This document shows positions 42,777 to 51,434 of a stretch of 64,000 bases of DNA, piece by piece (the stretch's first letter is position 1; every line of letters starts with the position of its first letter). A model generated the notes under the pieces. The model had not been told where the DNA came from. It ran no database searches and saw only the letters and a program-made list of their open reading frames with translations. Source of the stretch: an uncultured Clostridia bacterium (GTDB lineage: Bacteria > Bacillota > Clostridia > Christensenellales > Borkfalkiaceae); the NCBI GenBank assembly GCA_934254815.1, contig CAKQME010000012.1, positions 1 to 64,000 of the forward strand, given 5' to 3'. Both the position numbers and the translations under genes were made by a program.

Positions 42777-43661
42777 TCACACCTTATAAACGTATTCGTA
42801 GCCTATCGGGTTTCTCACTCTGAGCAGTTTTACGTCGGAACTTTCGGCATATCCGAGTTCGACTGCTCTCACAGCCGTTTTTTCTTCAGACAAAGTCTGC
42901 CCGTTAAAGGTAAAAACCGTAAGTCGCGATTGTCTCGCCGCATATACGGTTGCTACGCTTCCGCTCGCCGCGACGGCGAAAGAAGTAAATCTGCCGTCGG
43001 GTTTAACCGAGCTTATTACCTTACCCGCCGCCGAAATTATTTTTATCGAAGCTCCGTCGGAAAAAGTTTCCGTCGCAACGCAATAATTGCCGTTCGCCAA
43101 TTTCGCCGCTCCCGCGCAAATCACGCCGTAAACCGAGAACAACTCCGTATCGGTCGCGCCGTCGTAAACCGTAAATTTACCGTCGGACAGAAACGCGTAA
43201 CCGCCGCCGCAGACAAGCGACACCCTGTCGGGTTCAGAAAGCAGAACAAACCTGCCGCGATAAGTCACGGTTATATCGACCGCAAATTCCGCTTCGGCGG
43301 ACAACTCGAACTCTATTTCGTTTATTCCGACGGGAATATGCCCGCCGCGCTGAAATAACGCTCTTCCGCCCTTTATAGCCGTATCGAAAATAACCTCCTC
43401 ATTATAAAGGAAATAAATATTTACGTTTTCTCCCTGCTTTATTTTAATATCGACGGTTATCTGACCGCCGACGTCGGAATATAATTTCCAACGTATTCTT
43501 TTAATCACGCGGTTATCCGTTGCCGAAGAAACGCACGTTTCCGTAACCGTTTTTTCCGCGTAATCGGGGACAATTTCGGCTTTTTGGCTCATTTTAAATC
43601 GTTTTTCAAGTTCTTCGGCTTTATCGAGCGCAACGCGCCCGTAATCGTTAGCGTTACTCAT
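42777..43661 (-). CDS. Phage cassette: beta-rich protein, possible tail or fibre component
   Basis: 294 residues. An N-terminal helix (residues 10-30) is followed by a long beta-rich body with propeller-like repeats (YAFLSDGKFTVYDGATDTELF, AKLANGNYCVATETF, VATVYAARQSRLTVF). It overlaps the end of the beta-propeller gene by 8 bp. A receptor-binding or tail-hub role is possible by position, not by motif. Confidence 0.5.
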   Translation of the reverse strand: MSNANDYGRVALDKAEELEKRFKMSQKAEIVPDYAEKTVTETCVSSATDNRVIKRIRWKLYSDVGGQITVDIKIKQGENVNIYFLYNEEVIFDTAIKGGRALFQRGGHIPVGINEIEFELSAEAEFAVDITVTYRGRFVLLSEPDRVSLVCGGGYAFLSDGKFTVYDGATDTELFSVYGVICAGAAKLANGNYCVATETFSDGASIKIISAAGKVISSVKPDGRFTSFAVAASGSVATVYAARQSRLTVFTFNGQTLSEEKTAVRAVELGYAESSDVKLLRVRNPIGYEYVYKV

Positions 43662-45060
43662 CGTAATACCTGAACGCGAGCGTAAGACCTACTATTCTCG
43701 CGTTTAACTCCCCGCATGTTATTTTTATCGAAAATCTGTCGCCCGAAACAAGCGGTCTTATATCGCTTCTGCTCACTTTGCCGCTTACGGCGAAATCGTA
43801 TTTTTTGTCGTCGACCGTAACCGTTACGGTAATGTTCTTATCGGTATAAAGCGTGACTTTCTCAAGCAGTTTACGTCCGGCGGATATTCCGAAGTCACCG
43901 AATTTGCCGAGCCATACCTTTGTAGTCGGAACGCCGTATATTCTGCCGGTATCCGAGAGTTCATAGGCTCTGCCCTCTGAGGTTACGACGCACAGCTTAT
44001 AAGCGTTTTCGCCGCCGATGACTTCGATATCGTTTATAACCGCACCGCGTATAAAGTAATAGTCGGAGTAATTTTTGGGGTCTATGCGGAGCATACACCC
44101 CGTACTTACGCTTTCGAAAACAACTTTCAGCATAAAATACGCTTTGCCGTTGAAATAAACGCCCTTTACGCCGTCGAAATTAAAATCGATATATTCCGCG
44201 TACGGGTCGGAAATGCGTTTCGTCGACAAACCGTCGAAACGATAAAGCCCGTCGGAAGCGAGAAACAATATAGAATCGCCGCAGACCGTAATCGAATTGC
44301 CGAAAATTTTACCCGACGAAACGTATAAATCGGATACGGAAAAGCCGCTCTGTTCGCCGTAAGCGGTAACGCGCGTTATACCGTAAGTTCTGAAAACGTA
44401 CAGATAACCACCGAAACTTACGACTTTGAGTAATCTTCCACGAAAACCGCTCATATCGATAAAACCCGCTTCGGAAAGCGAAATATTCCAGTTCGCGGGG
44501 TCGAAATCGTCGGAAAACCACAGCGAATTATTTACCGCGCCGTCGGTTATGAACAACCTTTCGCCGTGAATACACATCGACGATACGCCGGGCGCGGTAT
44601 CCGACACCGTAACGGTTTCGCCGTTATAAATGGCAAGTCCGCCGCTTTTCGTCGAAAACATAATGACGTCTTCGCCGTTGTAGTTATAGCACACGCCCAC
44701 GGGTTCGTTTAAAAAGTACAACCCCGAAATTTTATTGAGCGACCCGCCCGCGACAAGTCTTTCGTAGATATATCCGTCGCCGCACCAGAACATTATGCGG
44801 TCGTCGGCAATACCGGTCGACGGGTGAAAACGTTTATAAAAATAGACTTTTCTGAGCGCGCTCGGCGGAGATGCCATCGCGGGCGAAAGCGTCGTCAACC
44901 CCACTCCGTCGCGCATATCGCCATGCGACAGGTCGAAGTTATACGAACATACGGAGTAGGCGTAACCGCCTACTCCGTCGCCCGTTTTTACGTTCACTTC
45001 GCCCACGGGGTTTACTTTTATTCTCGACCCTTTCGGCTGTTTATACGAATATCCCCTCAT
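43654..45060 (-). CDS. Phage cassette: beta-propeller head/tail stabilisation-like protein
   Basis: A 468-residue protein with repeated four-strand blades, such as RIMFWCGDGYIYERL, GEDVIMFSTKSGGLAIYNGE, MCIHGERLFITDGAVNNSLWFSDDFDPANW, KVVSFGGYLYVFRTYGI and CGDSILFLASDGLYRFDG. This is the profile of the packaged-DNA stabilisation/tail-hub proteins of P22-like and T7-like phages. I start at the ATG at 45060, which overlaps the previous stop (ATGA) and has GAGGTGGGGG ahead; a GTG three codons upstream is also open. This gene is the main reason to suggest a short-tailed virion. Confidence 0.65.
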   Translation of the reverse strand: MRGYSYKQPKGSRIKVNPVGEVNVKTGDGVGGYAYSVCSYNFDLSHGDMRDGVGLTTLSPAMASPPSALRKVYFYKRFHPSTGIADDRIMFWCGDGYIYERLVAGGSLNKISGLYFLNEPVGVCYNYNGEDVIMFSTKSGGLAIYNGETVTVSDTAPGVSSMCIHGERLFITDGAVNNSLWFSDDFDPANWNISLSEAGFIDMSGFRGRLLKVVSFGGYLYVFRTYGITRVTAYGEQSGFSVSDLYVSSGKIFGNSITVCGDSILFLASDGLYRFDGLSTKRISDPYAEYIDFNFDGVKGVYFNGKAYFMLKVVFESVSTGCMLRIDPKNYSDYYFIRGAVINDIEVIGGENAYKLCVVTSEGRAYELSDTGRIYGVPTTKVWLGKFGDFGISAGRKLLEKVTLYTDKNITVTVTVDDKKYDFAVSGKVSRSDIRPLVSGDRFSIKITCGELNARIVGLTLAFRYYDE

Positions 45061-45614
45061 ATCCCCCACCTCTTTGCGGCGCGCATTATTCTGCCGCGTT
45101 TCGCGGGCGCGAACTCCACTCCGTAACGATATTTTTTATTGAAATTTTCCGCTTCGGAATATCTGCCGCTAATAAGACAGTATTCGCTCGCCACTCCGCA
45201 GGCGAACACGGTTTTACCGATACGCGTGCCGTCGTACGCGAAATCGTCGGTCAGGGCGGCTTCATCGGGAACAATATCAATCACCGCCATCGCCGCGCCG
45301 CCCGCCGCGACCAAATGCGTCGGAAAGACCTTATAACTTACGTCTTCACCGTCTGCTCCGAAAACGCCCTCTACGCCGAGGACGGAAAACCCGAGCGCGG
45401 AGAAGTCCGTTCTGCCCTCTCCGACGATAACCGTCGCTCTGATCGGCAGATAGTTTACCGCAGTTTCGTGCAGAATTGCGTTATAACAACTTAAAAGCGA
45501 CTCCGTTTTTCCGTTAAGTTCGGCATTAGCCGTCGTCGTCGAAGTCAGATATTTTTTCAGCTCGTCGTCTCCGATAAGTCTTGCGGCTTCCGCAAGCACT
45601 TCTTTAACTTTCAT
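45057..45614 (-). CDS. Phage cassette: putative head-tail connector protein
   Basis: 185 residues. The start KVKEVLAEAARLIGDDELKKYL resembles the helical beginning of head-completion/adaptor proteins. The middle part is beta-rich (VGEGRTDFSALGFSVLGVEGVF) and it ends with basic RGRIMRAAKRWGI. GGAGG stands 8 bp ahead of the ATG at 45614; the frame is open 23 codons further but without a ribosome-binding site. Its place right after the capsid gene fits a connector; the sequence alone does not prove it. Confidence 0.55.
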   Translation of the reverse strand: MKVKEVLAEAARLIGDDELKKYLTSTTTANAELNGKTESLLSCYNAILHETAVNYLPIRATVIVGEGRTDFSALGFSVLGVEGVFGADGEDVSYKVFPTHLVAAGGAAMAVIDIVPDEAALTDDFAYDGTRIGKTVFACGVASEYCLISGRYSEAENFNKKYRYGVEFAPAKRGRIMRAAKRWGI

Positions 45615-45631
45615 TTTCCGTCCTCCGCAAA

Positions 45632-46804
45632 TTATTCTTCGGTTATACCCGACAACATAGCCTGACCGCACGGCTTTGTGCATATAAGGTCGGCATATTT
45701 TACCAAAGTAGCCGTATAAGTCGGTTTACCCGCATTTTGTTTAAGTATTTTCCCCTCGTCGCCCTCAAGCCATTTCCAGTCGCAGAGCTGATGGAGAGTG
45801 AACTCGTCGGTATTTAAAAGATACATCGTACCCGACGGGCAGAATCTGTCGGAAACTATGGGTATACCGTTATAAGAAAGCGCGGTATAGCCGCCTGCAA
45901 GGTTCATAACGTCCATATTTCTCTTATAGGTCGCAAGGTGTTTCTGGAAAGCTCTTTTTACGCCCGAAGAACAGACTATGAAATTTACTTTACTGCCCGC
46001 GTTTTCGTCGAGATAGTCTATAGCTTTCTGAATTTCGGTTTCGGTTATAGCCCCGACGTTGGTTTTCATGTAGGGTATAAGCCATTTATGAGTCGCTCTC
46101 GACAAGCCGTAAATACTGCCCGTGCTTTTGAAAATCGCGCCCAAACCGGTTATTTCATTGTTATAAGACCCCTGAACATGAATGGTTACGCCCGAATCTA
46201 TATCGCCTGTTTCCAGCTGCACGCCGTCTACGGTTATCTTTTTATTGTCGCGGTCTACGTCTATAACCTTTCTTCTGCCGTATTCGAGATCTTCGCCGTC
46301 GGAAGAATAGAAAGACACCAACATACCGACAACGAAATTTTTCACATTGTCGCAAGGTATTACGTTAGCCGCGTTTTTACCCGTGGCGGTAGCGAGAATA
46401 CCGCTTCCGTCGCCGTATAACATTCTGCCGAAGTTGAACGCAGAAGCTTTTAAAAGCCCATCCATTTCGTCGTTGAGAAGATTGACGAACGCGCCCGCGT
46501 CGCTTTGAGAAGCTCTCATAGCCTTATCCGAAATTTCAATTGTTCCGTAAAGGTTTTTAAGGGTGGAAACGAACTGTTCGTAATTGTTGCCGGACGCGGC
46601 GGGCAAATCGCCGGTTTCCGAACCTGCGCCCACGCCCCCGTTTATGCCGTATCTCGCAACTCTTCTTATTTCCTTGCCCCATACGTCCGCCGTGCTTTGT
46701 TTTATCTTCGCAAGCAACGGGTTCACCTCCGTATTGAGTTGTTCGGTGATCGCTCCCAGATATAAGGTTTTAAGCGCTTTATCCGCGCTTGACATTGTTA
46801 CCAT
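45632..46804 (-). CDS. Phage cassette: HK97-fold-type major capsid protein
   Basis: A 390-residue protein. An N-terminal region (LYLGAITEQLNTEVNPLLAKI) precedes a capsid-like body with GTIEISDKAMRASQSDAGAFVNLLNDEMDGLLKASAFNFGRMLYGDGSG and, near the end, VSDRFCPSGTMYLLNTDEF and ATLVKYADLICTKP. Size, position behind a scaffold-like gene, and these segments fit a coliphage-type major capsid protein. AAGGAG lies 10 bp ahead of the ATG. Confidence 0.8.
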   Translation of the reverse strand: MVTMSSADKALKTLYLGAITEQLNTEVNPLLAKIKQSTADVWGKEIRRVARYGINGGVGAGSETGDLPAASGNNYEQFVSTLKNLYGTIEISDKAMRASQSDAGAFVNLLNDEMDGLLKASAFNFGRMLYGDGSGILATATGKNAANVIPCDNVKNFVVGMLVSFYSSDGEDLEYGRRKVIDVDRDNKKITVDGVQLETGDIDSGVTIHVQGSYNNEITGLGAIFKSTGSIYGLSRATHKWLIPYMKTNVGAITETEIQKAIDYLDENAGSKVNFIVCSSGVKRAFQKHLATYKRNMDVMNLAGGYTALSYNGIPIVSDRFCPSGTMYLLNTDEFTLHQLCDWKWLEGDEGKILKQNAGKPTYTATLVKYADLICTKPCGQAMLSGITEE

Positions 46805-46807
46805 ATT

Positions 46808-47335
46808 TTAAAATTCTCCTTTAACTTTTATAAATTCTCTCGCCAATTCGCCCGCCTCGGCAAGAGTTTTAGGTTTGAAAGGCGGCGCGTAAACCGCGCT
46901 GCCTTTACAAAAGCTTGCGGGCGATCTGTGTCTGACAAGCTCGTCGATATAATCGTCTTGTTTGTCGGGCGCGGAACGAAAGACCCCGTCGGGTTTGTTT
47001 TCGTTTTCCACGCCCGATTCAAGTTGTCCGCCCGTCGGTTTCCTCGCGGTTTCGCCGTCGCCGCTAAGGTTGTTTTCCCCTATCGCGGAATTTCCTGCCG
47101 AAGCGTCTTCCGACGTATATTTCGCCTTTTCTTCCGCGATTCCCTCCTCTAACGCTTTAAGCCGTTGACTGCGCCTTGTAAATTCGGCTTGCAAACGTTC
47201 GTAGGCGCGGTAAAGAGCTTCGACGCTCGTAAATTTACCAATTGCGAAGAGTTTATCGGTCGCGCCGTTATTCTTTTCCGCCTCCGCGGATTGCGCCGTT
47301 TTTACACTCTCCTCAATCGTCGTATTCTGCTCCAT
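46808..47335 (-). CDS. Phage cassette: scaffold-like protein
   Basis: 175 residues, acidic and low in hydrophobic residues: an N-terminal helix (VEALYRAYERLQAEFTRRSQRLKALEE), a disordered middle, and a basic C-terminal helix. This is the usual look of capsid-assembly scaffolds, and it lies between portal and capsid genes, where scaffolds belong. GGGAGG precedes the ATG. 3 bp ahead of the capsid gene. Confidence 0.65.
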   Translation of the reverse strand: MEQNTTIEESVKTAQSAEAEKNNGATDKLFAIGKFTSVEALYRAYERLQAEFTRRSQRLKALEEGIAEEKAKYTSEDASAGNSAIGENNLSGDGETARKPTGGQLESGVENENKPDGVFRSAPDKQDDYIDELVRHRSPASFCKGSAVYAPPFKPKTLAEAGELAREFIKVKGEF

Positions 47336-47354
47336 AACTACCTCCCTTTTTGCG

Positions 47355-49196
47355 TCAATTCATATTTTGTTTTTCTTTATTTGTTTCGATAATCGTTCTA
47401 TGCGCTCTTAAATGTTCAAGCGCGTTCTTTTTTCTACTCGGGTCGTTTCTGACCTCTTCGCTGTCCGTCGACAATAAAAACCGCGTATGCTCGGCAATAT
47501 GCAAGGCGTGGTCGTCGTATTCGTCAACTTCCGTTGGGGTTTTAAAACCGTTCACGTTTTCGCCGTCGGCTTTGTTTATCTGCAACTTTTCGATATCGAG
47601 CGCATTGTCTATCGAACCGAAACCGAGCATTTCAAGTACTTTTGCCTTTGTGCGTTCGTTCATTCTGCCGGTTTCGTCGGATAAAATGCCCGTCTTTAAC
47701 AAATCGTAAACCGCGCTCTTTTTCTGCGCGGGCGTAAACGACAATTCGTTTTCCGTATCGAACACCACGTCGTCGGAACTTAAATCGGACGCCTTGAAAT
47801 AGAACAGCTCCACTTTACCCGTATCGCCAGCCGTCTTCATAAGTCTTTCGGACGTCGCGAACTGACGGAAAAGTCTTATTATATGTTGCGCCATAAGCTT
47901 GACCGCCGTTCTTACGTTTTCGCCCGAAGCCGTCATACGCGTATCTTCCTGTTCGATTAAAAGCTGCAACGCCACGCCCGAAGTCACCACTCCGCCGATA
48001 TCGGAAGAACGCGACAATTCGCTTACGCCGCTAATTAAGATAAACTCGTTTAAAAGTCTGTCTTCTTCATAAGAAAGGTCGTTCGGAACTCCGCCCGTTC
48101 CCATCACCGACGGCGGATTCGTACCTTGGCGATAAACTATTATTTTACCGGGCGACAGCCCCTCTTCGGCTAAATCGTCGGTATCGACAGACCCGTCTTC
48201 TACGGTAATAACGCCCATGCTGAGACGGTTTAAATACTCTTGTTTTCTGTTTTTCACCGCGTTATACGCCCGCTGAACGGGTATAAGCCTTTCCACCATC
48301 GACGAGCCGAAAAACGCGCCCGCCTGAGTTATCGACGACTGTCGGATAAACGGAAAATCTCTTCTGCCCTCTCTGCCGTTTACAAACGGCAATCCGCCTA
48401 TATGAAGTATCTTTTTATCCGCGACCACTATAAGTCTGCCGTCGGGAAATTTCTCGGTAGGTCGCTCGTATTTTTCGATTAAAAGAACGGAATCGTGCAG
48501 AACGCCTTTACCGTCCGCCGCCCCGCCGAGCGTAAACACGTCTACGTCGCCGCCCTTGACCTCCACGCCGTAAGTTCTGTAAACTTCTTCGCGTCTCACG
48601 GCTTTGGCGTGTATAAGGCTTTCGACGTCGTCGAGATTTTCGGCGCAGAGCGAATCGGGGAATATTTCGAACGGAGAAACGACTTCGACCGCAACGTCGC
48701 CCTCGTAAATCGGTTTGCCGTCTTTCCGCCCGACGTATTTCCCGCCCGCATTATTCCAGATTACTTTATAAAACGCCGTCCCGCAGGTTTCGCTCCATAC
48801 GGTAGCGCGGAATATCGCGTCGTCGAGTCCCGCACGATGGTAAGTGGAGTTGAGTACGGACGTAGTCAATTTTGCCGTCTTTACGTCTTTTTCCTCGCTG
48901 CCCGACGCCCTTACGCTCATAACGGGGCGAACTCTCGTAAGCCTCGCCACGCGCGAATCGATTATAGGCGCGATATGATTATAACAATTCCTGTCCTGCC
49001 AGAAGTAATATTTGTCCTCTTCTTCGACTTCGCCGTTGGCGGCTATTTCGCAATATTGTCTGCCGGCGAGATAATTAAGATTTAATTCCCATTGTTTTTC
49101 TATGACTCTGCGTTCGCGTTGACGATTATAAAAGTCCTCGTATAAGGCGTTTACCAAATCTTCGTAGAACAATTCTTTTTCAGTTTTTTTTGCCAT
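47355..49196 (-). CDS. Phage cassette: portal protein
   Basis: A 613-residue portal protein. The N-terminal part contains RNCYNHIAPIIDSRVARLTRVRPVMSV, LDDAIFRATVWSETCGTAFYKVIWN and VVSPFEIFPD. The clip/stem region includes FFGSSMVERLIPVQRAYNAVKNRKQEYLNR and GTNPPSVMGTGGVP, then a long helical C-terminus. This is the P22/podovirus-like portal layout, not the shorter SPP1 or HK97 type. It forms the ring through which the terminase pumps DNA. Confidence 0.88.
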   Translation of the reverse strand: MAKKTEKELFYEDLVNALYEDFYNRQRERRVIEKQWELNLNYLAGRQYCEIAANGEVEEEDKYYFWQDRNCYNHIAPIIDSRVARLTRVRPVMSVRASGSEEKDVKTAKLTTSVLNSTYHRAGLDDAIFRATVWSETCGTAFYKVIWNNAGGKYVGRKDGKPIYEGDVAVEVVSPFEIFPDSLCAENLDDVESLIHAKAVRREEVYRTYGVEVKGGDVDVFTLGGAADGKGVLHDSVLLIEKYERPTEKFPDGRLIVVADKKILHIGGLPFVNGREGRRDFPFIRQSSITQAGAFFGSSMVERLIPVQRAYNAVKNRKQEYLNRLSMGVITVEDGSVDTDDLAEEGLSPGKIIVYRQGTNPPSVMGTGGVPNDLSYEEDRLLNEFILISGVSELSRSSDIGGVVTSGVALQLLIEQEDTRMTASGENVRTAVKLMAQHIIRLFRQFATSERLMKTAGDTGKVELFYFKASDLSSDDVVFDTENELSFTPAQKKSAVYDLLKTGILSDETGRMNERTKAKVLEMLGFGSIDNALDIEKLQINKADGENVNGFKTPTEVDEYDDHALHIAEHTRFLLSTDSEEVRNDPSRKKNALEHLRAHRTIIETNKEKQNMN

Positions 49197-49377
49197 ATGG
49201 TTTTACCTCGCTCGCCTTACACAACTCGCGGGCAAGCGCGTCGTAAAGCTCTTTTATACACTTTTCGCACAATCTCACCTGAGCGTATTCGCCGTTTAAG
49301 TAAATTTCGCGCTCGACGAGATTATCGCACCCGTCGGTGTCGCATTTAAGTTGCAGGTTCCTTTTTTCTATTAACAT
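49180..49377 (-). CDS. Phage cassette: small zinc-binding-like protein
   Basis: 65 residues starting MLIEKRNLQLKCDTDGCDN, with four cysteines arranged as C-x4-C and, 26 residues later, C-x2-C (LCEKCIKEL). This resembles a small zinc ribbon. I start at 49377, where GGGAGG lies 8 bp ahead; the frame is open 31 codons further upstream, but inside the preceding gene and without a ribosome-binding site. It overlaps both neighbours by short stretches. Role unknown. Confidence 0.6.
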   Translation of the reverse strand: MLIEKRNLQLKCDTDGCDNLVEREIYLNGEYAQVRLCEKCIKELYDALARELCKASEVKPYGKKN

Positions 49378-49675
49378 CTGCTTCCTCCCTGATTTTTTTG
49401 ATGAGTAATTTCTTTTGTTTTTCGAGTTCTTCGTCGGATAAAAACGCAAGGTCGCTATCCTCTCCTCCAAGCCCCAGCATTATCTTTATCGCGGATATAT
49501 CGGGCGGAACGTTTTTAGTCGTAACTTTCTTTTTAATAAGCACCAATTCTCCGTCGTTATCCGAATATTCCTCTACCGTTTCCGTCGTATCGTAACCGAC
49601 GGCTTTTTTATAGAGAGCGTCTTTTACCTTTTCGCTCGCGTTTTTATCGGTCGCTTTATTATCTTCGCATCTCAC
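49346..49675 (-). CDS. Phage cassette: small charged protein
   Basis: 109 residues, Lys/Glu/Asp-rich, with VPPDISAIKIMLGLGGEDSD in the middle and a helical C-terminus (LSDEELEKQKKLLIKKIREE). It starts with GTG overlapping the terminase stop (GTGA), with GGAGG ahead. The P-P-D-I-x-A-I-K-I-M-L-G segment recalls small terminase or terminase-associated proteins that precede or follow terL in some Firmicute phages; tentative. Confidence 0.5.
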   Translation of the reverse strand: MRCEDNKATDKNASEKVKDALYKKAVGYDTTETVEEYSDNDGELVLIKKKVTTKNVPPDISAIKIMLGLGGEDSDLAFLSDEELEKQKKLLIKKIREEADVNRKKEPAT

Positions 49676-51090
49676 ATTCGCCTTTTCCTCCCGATTTTTT
49701 TGATAAGACGTTCTTTATCTCTCTGCACCGCCGTTTTCGCTTCGGGTTTCGTATCCGTCCGCGGACGGGAAGCGATAAAGTACCTGAGTTCGTCAAGACA
49801 ATGGTCGTCGCGTTTAATCGGCGCGTCTCCGTCGCCCCAGCGATAACTTTTAAGTTCGCGTATTAAATTCACGCAGCATTTAAAAATAAAGATTTTATCG
49901 TTTTTAAAATATTCTTTTACCCGCGCGATGCCTGAAAATAAATTCTTGTCGACGTTCGGGTTTACGGCTATGCCGCGTTCGTAAAACAATTCGGTAACGC
50001 TTTTAACGCTCGCAAGAGTCTTCTGGTTGGCCGCAGAGTCTATAAGCGCGGTAATTCTCCCGTCGTAATCCCTGCGCCAGCCTATTTCGTCTGAAATACG
50101 TTTTATTTCTTCGCTATGATAGTCGATATCCTTTTTCGCCGCGAAATGCTCCGCCGCAACGTAAACAACGCCGTCGTAATCGACGTAATACCAGTGACAT
50201 GACAACGGATTGTTAAGCCCCGGATCGATAGATAAATTGTTTTGCCATTCGAAAGGCAATTCAACGGGGTCGATAACGTGTTTATCGGGGTCAAACTCGG
50301 TATACACAAGCCCTTGCGCGTCTTTGAATCTGCCGAATTTACGCGATTCGAGTTCGCTTTCGGGCAACGACGAAGAAAATTCTTCTATTTCGTTTTTATC
50401 GAGAAAGGGATTATCCGCCCACTCGATAAACTCGCACCACACCTCGTCGGAATCGGCCGAGTTGAGATAAATTTCGTCATAGATAAAAGTAAGCCCTTTA
50501 AGCGGAGTCATCGTGCCGAAAATATCGCCCTTTTTATCGAGAACTCGCATTTTACTTTCGCGGTAAATATCTTCGGGCGGTTCTTCGTCGAACCACACGA
50601 AATCGAGCGAACTGCCCTGAAATTTCTCCCTGCCCTGATCGCAACTTTTAAAACCTATCGTCGAAATTCCGCCGAACACGTTTTTAATTTTGAGCTGGTC
50701 GATAATACCGTTTTCGAGGTTATCTTTTCTGCCCGAACTCATAATCACGTCAGCTATCCATTCTCTCGGCAGATATTTGAGAATTTTTCTCTGCGCAACG
50801 TCGCGCTGAACTTCTCTCGACAGCGACACCGCCCAACCGAAAACGTCCTTGCGGTTTTTTCTGTACGGGTGAATACCTCTCGCCATGTAGATAGCTTCCA
50901 CTGCTCCGCATTCGGTTTTTCCGCTGCGGTTACCGCCGAAAACCCAACGGTTACGCTTGGGGCTTTTATGAAACGCCAACTGTTTTTCGTGAATTTTTTC
51001 GCCCGTGTTGTAATTATTGATAAGATAATTTTTACGCCTGTCGAGTTCGTCGCAAATTTTAGTTAAAGTAATAGCATAATCTTCGTTCAT
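49672..51090 (-). CDS. terL: Phage cassette: terminase large subunit
   Basis: A 472-residue DNA-packaging motor. Walker A is FGGNRSGKTE (about 51-60), Walker B is LDFVWFDEEPP (about 162-172), and coupling motif III is GTMTPLKG. The nuclease domain has NLSIDPGLNNP, ALIDSAANQKT and a late DDHCLDELRY, providing the acidic metal ligands. All motifs are present, so the enzyme should be functional. I start at the ATG at 51090, GGAGG 14 bp ahead; a TTG 21 codons upstream is within the promoter region. No small-terminase gene precedes it. Confidence 0.9.
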   Translation of the reverse strand: MNEDYAITLTKICDELDRRKNYLINNYNTGEKIHEKQLAFHKSPKRNRWVFGGNRSGKTECGAVEAIYMARGIHPYRKNRKDVFGWAVSLSREVQRDVAQRKILKYLPREWIADVIMSSGRKDNLENGIIDQLKIKNVFGGISTIGFKSCDQGREKFQGSSLDFVWFDEEPPEDIYRESKMRVLDKKGDIFGTMTPLKGLTFIYDEIYLNSADSDEVWCEFIEWADNPFLDKNEIEEFSSSLPESELESRKFGRFKDAQGLVYTEFDPDKHVIDPVELPFEWQNNLSIDPGLNNPLSCHWYYVDYDGVVYVAAEHFAAKKDIDYHSEEIKRISDEIGWRRDYDGRITALIDSAANQKTLASVKSVTELFYERGIAVNPNVDKNLFSGIARVKEYFKNDKIFIFKCCVNLIRELKSYRWGDGDAPIKRDDHCLDELRYFIASRPRTDTKPEAKTAVQRDKERLIKKIGRKRRM

Positions 51091-51124
51091 AAAAATTTTC
51101 CGCGCACCTCCCGACTGCGCCGAG

Positions 51125-51153
51125 ATGATAACACGGAAATTCCTAATATTCAA
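51125..51153 (-). promoter_or_regulatory. Promoter of the phage cassette
   Basis: On the minus strand, TTGAAT (51148-51153), 17 bp, TATCAT (51125-51130), about 35 bp ahead of terL. It looks like a host sigma-A promoter rather than a dedicated late promoter. Confidence 0.55.
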
Positions 51154-51220
51154 GTTTTACTGTACTTTTTTTATAAAAAATTTTTTTTGCCGCAGATTTT
51201 TATCGCAGATCAGAAATCGC

Positions 51221-51249
51221 TTGAACAATAATAATTTTTTTGCTACAAT
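51221..51249 (+). promoter_or_regulatory. Sigma-A promoter upstream of the GNAT gene
   Basis: TTGAAC (51221-51226), 17 bp, TACAAT (51244-51249). Transcription would begin near 51256 and run into the GNAT gene 180 bp further on. Confidence 0.65.
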
Positions 51250-51256
51250 ATTTACA

Positions 51257-51382
51257 GTGGTTTTTGTTCGAGGAAGTCTGACCGGATATGCGGGCGGTAT
51301 CGATAAAAAAATCGAATTGTTAAAATCAGAGAAAGTCGACGTTACAAAACTTACCGTACCGAAAAAAGGCTCGGCGTTATAA
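51257..51382 (+). CDS. Possible 41-residue protein or gene fragment
   Basis: A GTG at 51257 lies almost exactly at the predicted transcription start of the promoter above, so it would be leaderless. The frame encodes FVRGSLTGYAGGIDKKIELL, then a Lys/Val-rich tail ending KKGSAL. The composition is protein-like, not random AT, and resembles the end of a longer gene. No ribosome-binding site and no recognised family. It may be a decayed remnant. Confidence 0.3.
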   Translation: MVFVRGSLTGYAGGIDKKIELLKSEKVDVTKLTVPKKGSAL

Positions 51383-51434
51383 ATAAACATATAAACAGAA
51401 AAAAATCGTAAAACATCTATTTTAAGGAGTTTGA

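Larger units (their letters stand above)
41592..51153 (-). mobile_element. Phage structural-gene cassette (remnant prophage or domesticated particle)
   Basis: Ten minus-strand genes in packaging-to-structure order: terminase large subunit, two small proteins, portal, scaffold-like, major capsid, connector-like, beta-propeller, unknown, short unknown, coiled-coil. Spacing is tight, with 4-nt overlaps. The portal and beta-propeller types suggest a short-tailed (podovirus-like) relative. No integrase, repressor, replication, small terminase, holin, endolysin or attachment repeats were found. All frames are intact, and base composition resembles the surrounding chromosome. Confidence 0.8.
51091..51434. 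other. Divergent spacer between phage cassette and GNAT gene
   Basis: 344 bp. It holds the minus-strand promoter of the cassette (51125-51153), an AT-rich middle with a run of T, a plus-strand promoter (51221-51249) and a possible 41-codon frame (51257-51382). No small-terminase gene, attachment-site repeat or tRNA was seen. Confidence 0.6.

Noticed and set aside
51091..51434. Attachment site or small-terminase gene next to the phage cassette
   Set aside because: No repeat matching the other cassette end, no tRNA, and no suitable frame was found by eye.
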